NCBI RefSeq assembly: GCF_014236855.1
Contig: NZ_CP051261.1
Coordinates: forward strand, 4,712,001 to 4,776,000
DNA: 64,000 bases
From: Xanthomonas sp. SI
GTDB lineage: Bacteria > Pseudomonadota > Gammaproteobacteria > Xanthomonadales > Xanthomonadaceae
Direction: 5' to 3'
Position numbers and translations under genes: made by a program. Below are positions 46,530 to 54,556 of this stretch, piece by piece (within the stretch, counting starts at the first letter, position 1; every line of letters starts with the position of its first letter). The notes beneath the pieces were generated by a model that did no database searches, was not told the DNA's origin, and saw only the letters and a list, made by a program, of their open reading frames with translations.

Positions 46530-47462
46530 ATGGAGAAGCACATGCTAAGGATCGAAATCGCGATGTTTTCCGGCCGCCCCAATCCGGTCTGGTACGTCAC
46601 CGACAGCGCCGAGGCCGAACGCCTGCTCGGCGAGGTGAGCGGCAATCAGGGCGTGATCGCCCGCCCCGGGACCGGCTTCGACGGACTCGGCTTCCGCGAG
46701 GTGCGCGTCGAATTCCTCGAAGACGCACCCGCCAAGAGCAAAGGCATTCCGCGCCAGTTCGCGCTGGCCTCCACCGCCAGCCGCGACTTCAAGGCCTCCG
46801 GTGCGCTCGCGCAACGCCTGATCGAAGCCATGCCGCTGCGTTCCAAGGTGCAGTTGCTGGAACACGCGTTGACCCCGCTGGACGCCAAGCTGCGCGACAG
46901 CGTGCTCGAACGCCTGCAGCGCTATCTCGCCGATCCGCCGCGGCGCACGCCGGCGCCGCCGGCACCGCCGCGCAGTTCGCTGCGCACCACCATCAAGGAC
47001 GAAGCCTGCGGCAAGTGCGAATACGAAGTGAGCCAGTACAACCCCGGCTTCTGGAACGGCGCCGGCGTGGTCGGCCACAACAACTGCTACAACTATGCGC
47101 GCAACTGGCGCACCAACACCTTCGCCCAACCCGGGCGCGCGCACGGCGCCCAGACCTCGACCATGGCCTGCAACACCGTCACCGCCGCGGCCATGGCCGA
47201 CGGCCTGCGCAAGCGTTGCGACTGCCTCAGCGAGAAGGAATACCCGCGCCGGCTGATGGCGCTGGTCATCGACGCCGGTCACGACTACCACTGGTACCGG
47301 CACCAGCGCGGCGGCTTCTGGGGCCACAAGCCCGGCGGCACCCCCGCGCGCAACTACGACAACAGCGGCCAGCTGATCCTGAATCCGGAAACCTGCGACC
47401 GTGGCGGCTACGAGCAGTTCTGCGGCTACTTCTACGCCGGGCGCTCGGTGGTCATCAACTGA
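46530..47462 (+). CDS. Uncharacterised protein with SGRPNP motif and Cys/His-rich C-terminal domain
   Basis: A 310-residue cytoplasmic-looking protein. The N-terminal ~115 residues begin LRIEIAMFSGRPNPVWYVTD. A Pro-rich hinge (DPPRRTPAPPAPPRSS) leads to a C-terminal domain with NNCYNYARNWRTNTFAQPG, DYHWYRHQRGGFWGHKPGG and NYDNSGQLILNPETCDRGGYEQFCGYFY. A conserved-looking Cys (NNCYNYA) followed by His (HDYHWYR) and Asn/Asp residues is compatible with a papain-like hydrolase, but this is inference. GGAG precedes the start; MEKHM allows ATG at 46530 or 46542. The next gene shares the N-terminal motif. Confidence 0.75.
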   Translation: MEKHMLRIEIAMFSGRPNPVWYVTDSAEAERLLGEVSGNQGVIARPGTGFDGLGFREVRVEFLEDAPAKSKGIPRQFALASTASRDFKASGALAQRLIEAMPLRSKVQLLEHALTPLDAKLRDSVLERLQRYLADPPRRTPAPPAPPRSSLRTTIKDEACGKCEYEVSQYNPGFWNGAGVVGHNNCYNYARNWRTNTFAQPGRAHGAQTSTMACNTVTAAAMADGLRKRCDCLSEKEYPRRLMALVIDAGHDYHWYRHQRGGFWGHKPGGTPARNYDNSGQLILNPETCDRGGYEQFCGYFYAGRSVVIN

Positions 47463-47472
47463 CGCAAGGCCG

Positions 47473-47814
47473 ATGCGCGTCGAGCTCGACATCTACAGCG
47501 GCCAGCCGAATCCGTGCTGGGACCTTGACGCCATCGCCGTGCGCGGGCTGCGCCAACACTGCGAACGCCTGCCACGCGTGCCCGGGCCGGCCGCCGCGCC
47601 GCCGGCGCTGGGCTATCGCGGCTTCCGCTGGCAGGACGGCGCGGCGAACTGGCGCGCGCATGCCGGCGAGGTGAGCGTCGGCGCTGCCGTCTACCGCGAT
47701 ACCGAGCGCAGCGTGGAGCGCTATCTGCTGGCGACACTGCCGCCGCCCTACGCGCCGCTGCAAGAGCGGGTGCAGGCGGCGATCGAACGCGGCGAGCGTT
47801 CCGGGCCGGCGTGA
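47473..47814 (+). CDS. Small protein sharing the SGxPNPxW motif with its neighbour
   Basis: A 113-residue protein beginning MRVELDIYSGQPNPCWDLD, directly comparable to LRIEIAMFSGRPNPVWYVT in the upstream gene, which ends 10 bases before. The remainder (LGYRGFRWQDGAANWRAHAGEVSVGAAVYRDTERSVERYLLATLPPPYAPLQERVQAAI) also parallels the N-terminal domain of that protein (TGFDGLGFREVRVEF; LLEHALTPLDAKLRDSVLERLQ). The two probably arose by duplication of one domain and may act together. No function is known. Confidence 0.7.
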   Translation: MRVELDIYSGQPNPCWDLDAIAVRGLRQHCERLPRVPGPAAAPPALGYRGFRWQDGAANWRAHAGEVSVGAAVYRDTERSVERYLLATLPPPYAPLQERVQAAIERGERSGPA

Positions 47815-48105
47815 TCGCGCGACGCATCCGCTCGCGTGCATCGCGGGGCCTTCGGTCCATGCCGCCGACTGACCCAGCGAGCCGGTAGCGGCGATCCGGT
47901 GGCCAGCTGCCTCGTGCACATCATGCACAGCGCGCGCGACGTCAGGCAGGCGCATTCATGGTCCCGTCCATCGCGCGGCTTCACGTGGCCGCAGTCCCGC
48001 GACGGACAAGATCTCCCTCTCGGCAATCGCGTGTCGATTTCCCGCCTTCTTGCACGTCGTATGCAACAAGGCGCCCGTCCCGGCGCGCCGCACCCGGAGG
48101 TTTGC

Positions 48106-48462
48106 ATGTCGTATGTCGATGGTTTCGTGCTGGCCGTGCCCACGGCCAACAAGGAGAAGTTCCTCGAACACGCCCGCATCGATTCGGTGTTCATCGAATT
48201 CGGCGCGCTACGCGTGCTCGAATGCTGGGGCGACGACGTGTCGCGCGGCCAGCAGACCGACTTCTTCCGCGCGGTGGACGCCAAGGACGACGAAACGGTG
48301 GTGTTCTCGTGGATCGAATGGCCGGACAAGGCCACCCGCGATGCCGGCATGAAGAAGATGATGGAAGACCCGCGCATGGATCCGGCGGCCAATCCGATGC
48401 CGTTCGACGGCAAGCGCATGATCTACGGCGGCTTCGTGCCGGTGCTGGAATTGAACAAATAG
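48106..48462 (+). CDS. DUF1428 family protein
   Basis: A 118-residue protein with the DUF1428 pattern: MSYVDGFVLAVPTANKEKFLEHARIDSVFIEFGALRVLECWGDDVSRGQQTDF, then FSWIEWPDKATRDAGMKKMMEDPRMD and PFDGKRMIYGGFVPVLEL. The fold is a dimeric alpha+beta barrel like that of antibiotic monooxygenases; the function is unknown. GGAGG lies six bases before the start. Confidence 0.9.
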   Translation: MSYVDGFVLAVPTANKEKFLEHARIDSVFIEFGALRVLECWGDDVSRGQQTDFFRAVDAKDDETVVFSWIEWPDKATRDAGMKKMMEDPRMDPAANPMPFDGKRMIYGGFVPVLELNK

Positions 48463-48568
48463 GCGCGCCAGCGGCCGACATGCGACGCGCTTTGCGCCGC
48501 CACCGCGGCATGCCATCCGTGCATGCCGCTTCATGCCGCGCTGCGACGACGGCGCAGCGCGGGGCCGC

Positions 48569-50722
48569 TCAGAACCTGTAGCTGAAGCTCAGCGTCGCAT
48601 TGCGTCCGGCGGCGTAGTACAGGTTGCTGTATTCGTCCAGCACGAAGTACTTGCGATCCAGCAGGTTGTTCGCGTTGAACTGCAGCGACGCCTGCGGATT
48701 GAACGCGTAGCGCGCCATCGCGCTGAGCAGGGTCACCGAGGCCTGGTCCACGCGCTGCGGGCCGTTGGGGCCATCCACCGTGGCATGGCTGGCGGACTGC
48801 CAGTTGGCGCCGCCGCCCACGCTGAGCCGGTTCCAGCTACCCGGTAGCCGGTAGGTGGTGAACAGGCGCACCAGCGTGCGCGGCAGCGCGGTGCGCAGGT
48901 CGGCGCCGTCCGGGCCCTCCAGTTCGAAATGCGACCAGCCGAACGACGCGCTCCAGTCTTCGCTCAGCTCGCCCGACGCTTCCAGTTCGAAGCCGCGCGA
49001 GCGCGTGCCGTCCACCGCCACGTAGGCCTGGGTCAGGCCGTCGGGCAGAGTCTTGCCGACATCGGCCTCGGCCACGTTGTCCTGGCGGGTATCGAACAGC
49101 ACCAGCGCGGTGTTGAGGCGGCCGTCGAGATGGCGGCCCTTGAGGCCGATCTCGCGGCTGCTGCCGAGTACCGGATCGAGGAAGCTGCCGTCGCTGCGGC
49201 GGTTGTCCTGCGGGTCGAAGATCTCGGTATAGCTGACGAACGCCGAATACACCGGGGTGATCGCGTAGATCAGCCCGGCGTAGGGCACGGTCTTGCGGTG
49301 GTCGTGGTGGAACACGCCGCTGTAGAGGTCGTCGGTGTCGTTCTTCCAGCGGCTGTAGCGGGCGCCGGCGACCAGCGTCAACGGCTCGGCCAGCGACAGG
49401 CGCGCGGCGGCATACGCGCCCTGCTGGTCGGTGCGGATGTCGGTGACCTCGTCGGCGCTGGCCGCGAACTGCGGAAACGGATAGTCGCCGTTCCACTGCA
49501 GGAAATCGCCGATCGGCGCCAGCGCCTCGGTGGCGTTGACCCACGACCGCTTGGCGTAGCGCGAACCGCTCAGGCCCAACACCAGCTCGTGCTCGCGGCC
49601 CCAGGCCTGGAACGGCCCGGACGCGTACACGTCGAGCATGTTCTGGCGACCGCGGTCGCGGCTGCGGTAGGCGGACGGCTCAAGCGTCTCGCCGGTGACG
49701 CGGTTCGGGAAGCCATAGACGTAGAACAGCGCCATGTCGCCGTCGGTGGCGCGGTGGCTGGCCAGCGCCCGCAGCATCCAGCCATTGCCGAACTGATGCT
49801 TGAGATCGGCGAAGGCGGTGGCGGTGGTGGTGTTCCAGTAGGTCCAGTCCGCGGCGCTGCTGAAACCGCGCGGCCACTCCAGGAAACTGCCGTCATCGTA
49901 GAACACCGGGTAGGTGCCCCAGGTCACGCCCTTGGGCCGGTTCTTCTGGTAGTCGTAGCCCACGCTCAGCGTGGTGGCGGCGCCGAGGTCGGCATCGACC
50001 ACGCCGTACAGCACGGTCTTCTTCTTGCTGTAGCGGTCCAGGTAGGAATCGCCCTGCTCGTAAGCGCCGACCAGGCGGCCGCGCACGCTGCCGTCGGCGG
50101 CCAGCGGCGCGGCGACATCGGCGGTGCCGCGCAGCGTGTTCCACGAGCCCGCGCTCAGCGATGCGTCGGCCTGCAGGGTGCGGCTGTCGGCGCGCTTGCG
50201 CACGAAGTTGATCGTCGCCGACGGGCTGCCGGCGCCGGTGAGCAGCCCGCTGGCCCCACGCAGCACCTCGATGCGTTCGTAGATGGCCGTGTCCAGGCTG
50301 GCATCGGCGGACCCGGAGTTGACCCCCGGCGCGACCGGCACGCCGTCGTAGGCCATGTTCTCGACCGGGAAGCCGCGCGCATAGAACAGCACCCGCTCGG
50401 TGTCGTACGCATTGGAGGACACGCCGGTGACGTTGTCGAGCACGTCGCGCACCGAGGTCAGGTGCTGGTCCTCGATCCGCTGCGCGGTGACGATGCTGAC
50501 CGACTGCGGCGTCTGCTGCGGGGTCAGCGCCAGGCGCGTCGCCGCCGCGGTCTGTTCGACCGTGTAGGAACGCGCGCGTTCGGCCTTGACGTTGATGGCG
50601 TCGAGCGTGGTCGGGTCATCGGCGGCCGCACCCGGCTGCGCCGCGGCCGACAGTGCGACGGACAAGCCGACGGACAGCACGCTCAAGCGCACGGCAGCGG
50701 TACGAAGAGGAAAAGCGGACAT
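48569..50722 (-). CDS. TonB-dependent siderophore receptor
   Basis: A 717-residue outer-membrane receptor. The signal peptide (LSVLSVGLSVALSAAAQ) is followed by the plug (TPQQTPQSVSIVTAQRIEDQHLTSVRDVLDNVTGV; FYARGFPVENMAYDGVPV; ERIEVLRGASGLLTGAGSPSATINFVRKR) and a 22-strand type barrel ending ATLSFSYRF. The plug pattern is that of the ferric hydroxamate/coprogen group (FhuE/FoxA-like). AGGGG lies seven bases before the ATG at 50722. No FecIR pair or siderophore genes are adjacent. The ligand is inferred to be a ferric siderophore. Confidence 0.92.
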   Translation of the reverse strand: MSAFPLRTAAVRLSVLSVGLSVALSAAAQPGAAADDPTTLDAINVKAERARSYTVEQTAAATRLALTPQQTPQSVSIVTAQRIEDQHLTSVRDVLDNVTGVSSNAYDTERVLFYARGFPVENMAYDGVPVAPGVNSGSADASLDTAIYERIEVLRGASGLLTGAGSPSATINFVRKRADSRTLQADASLSAGSWNTLRGTADVAAPLAADGSVRGRLVGAYEQGDSYLDRYSKKKTVLYGVVDADLGAATTLSVGYDYQKNRPKGVTWGTYPVFYDDGSFLEWPRGFSSAADWTYWNTTTATAFADLKHQFGNGWMLRALASHRATDGDMALFYVYGFPNRVTGETLEPSAYRSRDRGRQNMLDVYASGPFQAWGREHELVLGLSGSRYAKRSWVNATEALAPIGDFLQWNGDYPFPQFAASADEVTDIRTDQQGAYAAARLSLAEPLTLVAGARYSRWKNDTDDLYSGVFHHDHRKTVPYAGLIYAITPVYSAFVSYTEIFDPQDNRRSDGSFLDPVLGSSREIGLKGRHLDGRLNTALVLFDTRQDNVAEADVGKTLPDGLTQAYVAVDGTRSRGFELEASGELSEDWSASFGWSHFELEGPDGADLRTALPRTLVRLFTTYRLPGSWNRLSVGGGANWQSASHATVDGPNGPQRVDQASVTLLSAMARYAFNPQASLQFNANNLLDRKYFVLDEYSNLYYAAGRNATLSFSYRF

Positions 50723-50961
50723 GGAAAACCCCTGAATGAAGTGAGCCACAGGCAGGCGGCCTGTGCGGATTCTCACGACTGGGGCTGGCAGGAACAGGGC
50801 TTGCGCGTCGTCAAGTCACCGTAGTTTATCCGAGCGTGGCCGCCGGGACGAGTGCGCCGCGCGCCCGGCGCAAGCGTCGGCTGCGAATGCGCATGGGCGT
50901 CTGTGCAAAAAGGCATCGGCGCGGGCAACTGCAGCGCTTGCCACCGAGGGTCGCCCAACGC

Positions 50962-50988
50962 AGCGTGCCCGGTCGGACCGGGCACGCT
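50962..50988 (-). terminator. Perfect 12-bp hairpin downstream of the ribonuclease gene
   Basis: AGCGTGCCCGGT, a three-base loop and the exact complement lie 26 bases after the ribonuclease stop codon. The stem is strong but no long T-run follows, so it is a probable rather than certain terminator. Confidence 0.65.
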
Positions 50989-51013
50989 GTCTGGCATCGC
51001 TGCAGTCAGTCGC

Positions 51014-51403
51014 TCAGGGAATCGCGCAGAAGGTGACGTAGTGATCGGCCGAGTAATAGCGCTTGTCGACGACCGACTTTTTGGCCCCGTCGGTGACCAG
51101 GTACACCAACCGATAGGTGCCCGCAGGGCCGCCGGGATCGCGCCGCGCCTTGCCCTCGTAATAGGTCTGGCCGCGGCCGGCCCGGGGCAAGCGTCCTTCG
51201 GCATTGCCGAAGACCTGCACATCGACGGCTCCGGCGCCGCAGGCGACGATCGGGTTGGGCATGGTGATGCAAGCGGCCACATCGCGCATGGCCTCGCGCA
51301 CATAGCTGGGCAGCGCGCCGCAGCTCGGGGCCTTCTGTGCCTGCGCCTGCGCAGCCGACAGGGCGAGGACGGCCAGCAGCGTGACTCTGATCGAGGGATA
51401 CAT
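51014..51403 (-). CDS. Secreted ribonuclease of the RNase Sa/T1/barnase superfamily
   Basis: A 129-residue protein with a signal peptide (VTLLAVLALSAAQAQAQ). The C-terminal half follows the microbial ribonuclease pattern: FGNAEGRLPRAGRGQTYYEGKA (general-base Glu), TYRLVYLVTDG (Arg) and YYSADHYVTFCAI (catalytic His in DHYxTF). These correspond to the Glu-Arg-His triad of guanyl-preferring bacterial RNases such as RNase Sa. Four cysteines are present, suggesting disulfides. No barstar-like inhibitor gene is next to it, which an exported RNase need not have. The ATG at 51403 is chosen because GGAGT precedes it. Confidence 0.8.
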   Translation of the reverse strand: MYPSIRVTLLAVLALSAAQAQAQKAPSCGALPSYVREAMRDVAACITMPNPIVACGAGAVDVQVFGNAEGRLPRAGRGQTYYEGKARRDPGGPAGTYRLVYLVTDGAKKSVVDKRYYSADHYVTFCAIP

Positions 51404-51698
51404 GGGTGACTCCTTGGGAACGGATGGAGGGATTGCCGCCGATGCGAACAGCACGCAGGCCGCGCACCGGACTATGAGAAGAAACGCCTGCGCCGCCTAT
51501 CCGTGAATACCTGATCTCCCGGTGCGGCGATCGCCGGCGCGTTCGCTGCGAGCAAATGGGCCGTCAGCACGCCACAGGCGCGACAACACTGCCGGCAGGT
51601 GCCGGACGCCACAGCGTCGGCTACCATCGGCGGCGCGCCGAAGCCGGCGCTCGTCTTTCTGCGCACACGCCTGCCTCCCGACGCCCCATCCGCCGCCC

Positions 51699-52532
51699 AT
51701 GAACCACGCCGCTCCGTCCCGCCCTGTCGCGGGCACTGCCCTCGCTGCGCTGCGCGTGGCCGCCAAGCTCGCCGCATTCGTCCTGATCAGCGTGCCGCTG
51801 CTGCCGCTGCAATGGCTGCTGATGCGCTTCGCCCGCGGACGCGGCGCCTTCGTGCTGCCCCGACTGTGGTTCGCCTGCCTGCGCAAGGCGATGGGCATCC
51901 GCGTCGAGGTGGTGGGCACGCCGCGCGGCGGCGGCGGCGGCACACTGTTCGTCGGCAACCACATCTCGCACTTCGACATCGTGGTGCTGGGCAGCCTGCT
52001 GCACGCGCGCTTCATCGCCAAGAACGACATGGAACGCTGGCCGGGCATGCGCCGGCTCGGCGCCCTGGCGCAGACCCTGTTCATCAGCCGCCGGCGGATC
52101 GACGCGGCCAACGTGGCAGCGGCCGTCGCCGCGCAGATCCGCCCCGACCACGACGTGGTGCTGTTCGCCGAAGGCACCACCTCGTCCGGCGAGCGCGTCG
52201 CCCCGTTCAAGTCCAGCCTGTTCTCGCTGTTCCTCGGCGGCGACGCCAACGCCCGGCCATGGACGCTGCAACCGTTCACCATGGACATCCTGTCCGTCGA
52301 TGGCCGCCGCCTGGCGCACGGCGGCGAGCGCGACGCCTACGCGTTCTACGGCGGCATGCAGGCCGGCGCCCACATCCTGCGCTTCCTGCGCTCGTCCGGC
52401 GCCGTGGTCAGGGCGACCTTCCACGCACCGCTCGCGATCGCGCCCGGCACTGACCGCAAGGCGCTGGCGCAGCAGGTGCATGGCATCGTGGCGTCGGCAT
52501 TGGCCGCACAGCCGCACGACGGGGCGCGATAG
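51699..52532 (+). CDS. 1-acyl-sn-glycerol-3-phosphate acyltransferase (PlsC-like)
   Basis: A 277-residue acyltransferase. The catalytic NHISHFD motif lies in LFVGNHISHFDIVVLGSLL, with FAEGTTSSGERVAPFKSSLF as the substrate-binding motif. An N-terminal hydrophobic segment (LAAFVLISVPLLPLQWLLM) anchors it in the membrane. It probably acylates lysophosphatidate or a related lipid. It is not part of a visible operon. Confidence 0.9.
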   Translation: MNHAAPSRPVAGTALAALRVAAKLAAFVLISVPLLPLQWLLMRFARGRGAFVLPRLWFACLRKAMGIRVEVVGTPRGGGGGTLFVGNHISHFDIVVLGSLLHARFIAKNDMERWPGMRRLGALAQTLFISRRRIDAANVAAAVAAQIRPDHDVVLFAEGTTSSGERVAPFKSSLFSLFLGGDANARPWTLQPFTMDILSVDGRRLAHGGERDAYAFYGGMQAGAHILRFLRSSGAVVRATFHAPLAIAPGTDRKALAQQVHGIVASALAAQPHDGAR

Positions 52533-52597
52533 GCCTACGCCGTATCGCCGCCGCACAGCATGGCGCAAGGCGGCATGCGTCTCGCCTGCCGCGGCCT

Positions 52598-53020
52598 CTA
52601 GGACTCGATGGGCTGGCTGCGCGAACAGGTGGCGATGAAATAGGGAACGCCGCTGGCCTCGGCGTAGTTGAAGAACAGCACCCAGCGCTTGCGCACGCGT
52701 CCGTTATGGTTGCTGGCGCTCAGCGGGCTGGCCACTTGCATGCCGCACATGGCGGGAAACAGCGCAACCCGGGTTTCGAACGTCTGCGCGGGCGCCAAGG
52801 GGCCACGCATGGAACGCGTCACCTTCCAGCGCACCACCTCGACCATGCCTGCAGGACCCATGGCCGACGGCGATTGCTCGCGCCGCAGCGACAGCATCTC
52901 CGCTTCCACCGCGACCGCGGCGCGCGCCTGCGCGTCCTCGACACTGTCGTACATGGCGCAACTGCATGCCGATCCGGCAAACGGAACCAGGCTCAGCAGT
53001 ACTATCAACACCCTCCTCAT
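52598..53020 (-). CDS. Secreted hypothetical protein with CSC N-terminus (NTR/TIMP-like?)
   Basis: A 140-residue protein with a signal peptide (MRRVLIVLLSLVPFAGSA). The mature chain starts CSCAMYDSVEDAQARAAVAVEAEML, reminiscent of the CxC start of NTR/TIMP-like OB-fold proteins found in many secreted bacterial hypotheticals. The core (VEVVRWKVTRSMRGPL) and two later cysteines (MCGM, ATCSR) fit a small disulfide-bonded domain. The assignment is tentative. Confidence 0.65.
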   Translation of the reverse strand: MRRVLIVLLSLVPFAGSACSCAMYDSVEDAQARAAVAVEAEMLSLRREQSPSAMGPAGMVEVVRWKVTRSMRGPLAPAQTFETRVALFPAMCGMQVASPLSASNHNGRVRKRWVLFFNYAEASGVPYFIATCSRSQPIES

Positions 53021-53096
53021 CTTCGCGCCCTCAAAGCCTGGTCAGCATGTGGCGCCGAGACGCCGGCAGTGTCGTGCAGCCGCGACCCGGGCGACA

Positions 53097-53945
53097 TCAC
53101 GACGCGACGTCCGGTACCAGCGGCGCGGCCGGCGCATCGGGCGGACGTACCACCACGTACTGCTTGCGGAACTCAAGCCCCGGATGCGCCGGCCAAGTCG
53201 CGGCATAGCGACGCAGGCACTCAGCGCCCTCGGCGAAATCGACGCCGTTGATCCGACAATCCGCCGCGACCTCGCCTTCCGCATCGCGCGAGGCGAACAG
53301 GCGGATTCCCAGCATCCGCGCATCGTTTTCCAGCACCGGCATGAAGGCCTCCAGGCTTTGCGTGAACAGGCAGCACGGACAGAACGCATGCCCAGCCTCA
53401 TCCACATCGCCGACATCGCAGGCGGCGGCCTGCGCGGCACCGCCCAGGTGGGCGACCGGTCCAAGCACGACCTCGCGCCGATGCGCGGCAGGCGGCGGAA
53501 ATCCCAATTGCAGGGTCATGCAATGGCGCTCCTGCTGCGCAGCGGACACCGCCTCGGACAGCGCAACCAGATCGGTGCGCGCCCAGGTCGCAAACCCCGA
53601 CACCAGGCTCTGCTCGATGTCCGAGCCCCATGCGTGCTGAAACTCGGCGATGCCGTCGGGGAACAGCGTTCGATGGTGGACCTGGATGGTAGTGGCGGTA
53701 CGGATGCCGTCGGGCGGCAGCTCGACCACGTCCAAAAGTTCGACGAAAACCTGCAGGCCATTGCCGAGGACGAGGTGGCCTTCCTGCAGCACCGGCGCCA
53801 GGCCTTCGCTTTCCAGCACCTGCGCCAGCAATGCGAGCAGGCCACGATCGCGGACGGGTGGCGCATCGGCCGGCTCCGCGGCATTGGTGCTGACCGGCTG
53901 GGGCGGCCGCTTGTCGACAAAGAAGCGCAGCAGTCGTTTGAACAT
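53097..53945 (-). CDS. Hypothetical protein (possibly DUF6348-like)
   Basis: A 282-residue soluble protein without signal peptide. Recognisable features are HHRTLFPDGIAEFQHAWGSDIEQSLVSGFATWARTDLVAL, a CPCC motif (HAFCPCCLFTQSLEAF) and a C-terminal segment (NGVDFAEGAECLRRYAATWPAHPGLEFRKQYVVVRP). The CPCC motif could bind metal. The overall pattern recalls the DUF6348 family, but I am not sure. It is divergent from the peptide/DUF692 genes; a link to them is not shown. Confidence 0.65.
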   Translation of the reverse strand: MFKRLLRFFVDKRPPQPVSTNAAEPADAPPVRDRGLLALLAQVLESEGLAPVLQEGHLVLGNGLQVFVELLDVVELPPDGIRTATTIQVHHRTLFPDGIAEFQHAWGSDIEQSLVSGFATWARTDLVALSEAVSAAQQERHCMTLQLGFPPPAAHRREVVLGPVAHLGGAAQAAACDVGDVDEAGHAFCPCCLFTQSLEAFMPVLENDARMLGIRLFASRDAEGEVAADCRINGVDFAEGAECLRRYAATWPAHPGLEFRKQYVVVRPPDAPAAPLVPDVAS

Positions 53946-54304
53946 CCATGATCCGATGGCAGGCGAGTGGGTCGTCGCGCGACGGATTATAGATTCCGCG
54001 ATCGGAGGATCGGCGACAGCGCTCCTGGGCGGCCGGCATCCACGGATCTAACGGGCGCACCGATCGGATGGCCGGCCCAGCCGATCGTCCCTTTCCGCTC
54101 GCTAGAGCGCCCGCGCGGCCGTGTTCGCGTGAGCGTGGCCGCTATGCGGCACTCCCCGCGTTGTTATCGGCAGGCAACAGCGACCGGCGCGGATCTTCCC
54201 GACCCGCACAGGATTTCCGGCGCGGCTGCCTGCCTGTCGCAGCGCGCGTCCCCATACGGACGGCGTCCGCGCAGGTCCATCCCAACAGTTCATGGAGAAC
54301 GCAA
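53946..54304. promoter_or_regulatory. Divergent region upstream of the DUF692 peptide gene
   Basis: About 360 bases separate the divergent hypothetical gene and the peptide gene. Apart from GGAG at 54294-54297, which serves the peptide gene, no operator, hairpin or repeat is evident. Confidence 0.4.
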
Positions 54305-54541
54305 ATGAAGAGCGCAAGGGCAGTATCGTCGTTCCGGTCCCCGCACGCGGTCACCGTTGCGGTGCCGGTGGAGGTCGGCAACGACATCGAGAAGATGCAC
54401 AAGGTCACCCGGGAAATCCTCGGCCGGCTGGGCTGCGCGGCCTGCCATTCCGGCTTCGACCTCCGCTTCGTGATCGAACGCGACTTCCGGGTCAATCCGG
54501 CGCTGGAGATCGAGGGCTTCGCGCCGCGGATCGGCCCCTGA
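54305..54541 (+). CDS. Probable RiPP precursor peptide paired with a DUF692 enzyme
   Basis: A 78-residue peptide without signal peptide. The N-terminal part (SARAVSSFRSPHAVTVAVPVEVGND) could be a leader, followed by DIEKMHKVTREILGRLG and the core-like CAACHSGFDLRFVIERDF. Two cysteines and a histidine in CAACH are candidate modification sites, since DUF692 enzymes act on cysteine or neighbouring residues of peptides. GGAGAACGCAA precedes the ATG, giving ideal spacing. The DUF692 gene starts 15 bases downstream, so both are translated from one message. The role as a precursor is inferred from size and context; the peptide could also be a small accessory or metal-binding protein. Confidence 0.75.
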   Translation: MKSARAVSSFRSPHAVTVAVPVEVGNDIEKMHKVTREILGRLGCAACHSGFDLRFVIERDFRVNPALEIEGFAPRIGP

Positions 54542-54556
54542 CCGGCGGCATCGGCG

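Noticed and set aside
51014..52532. A barnase-barstar type toxin-immunity pair
   Set aside because: The secreted RNase is clear, but neither neighbour (acyltransferase, siderophore receptor) resembles barstar.
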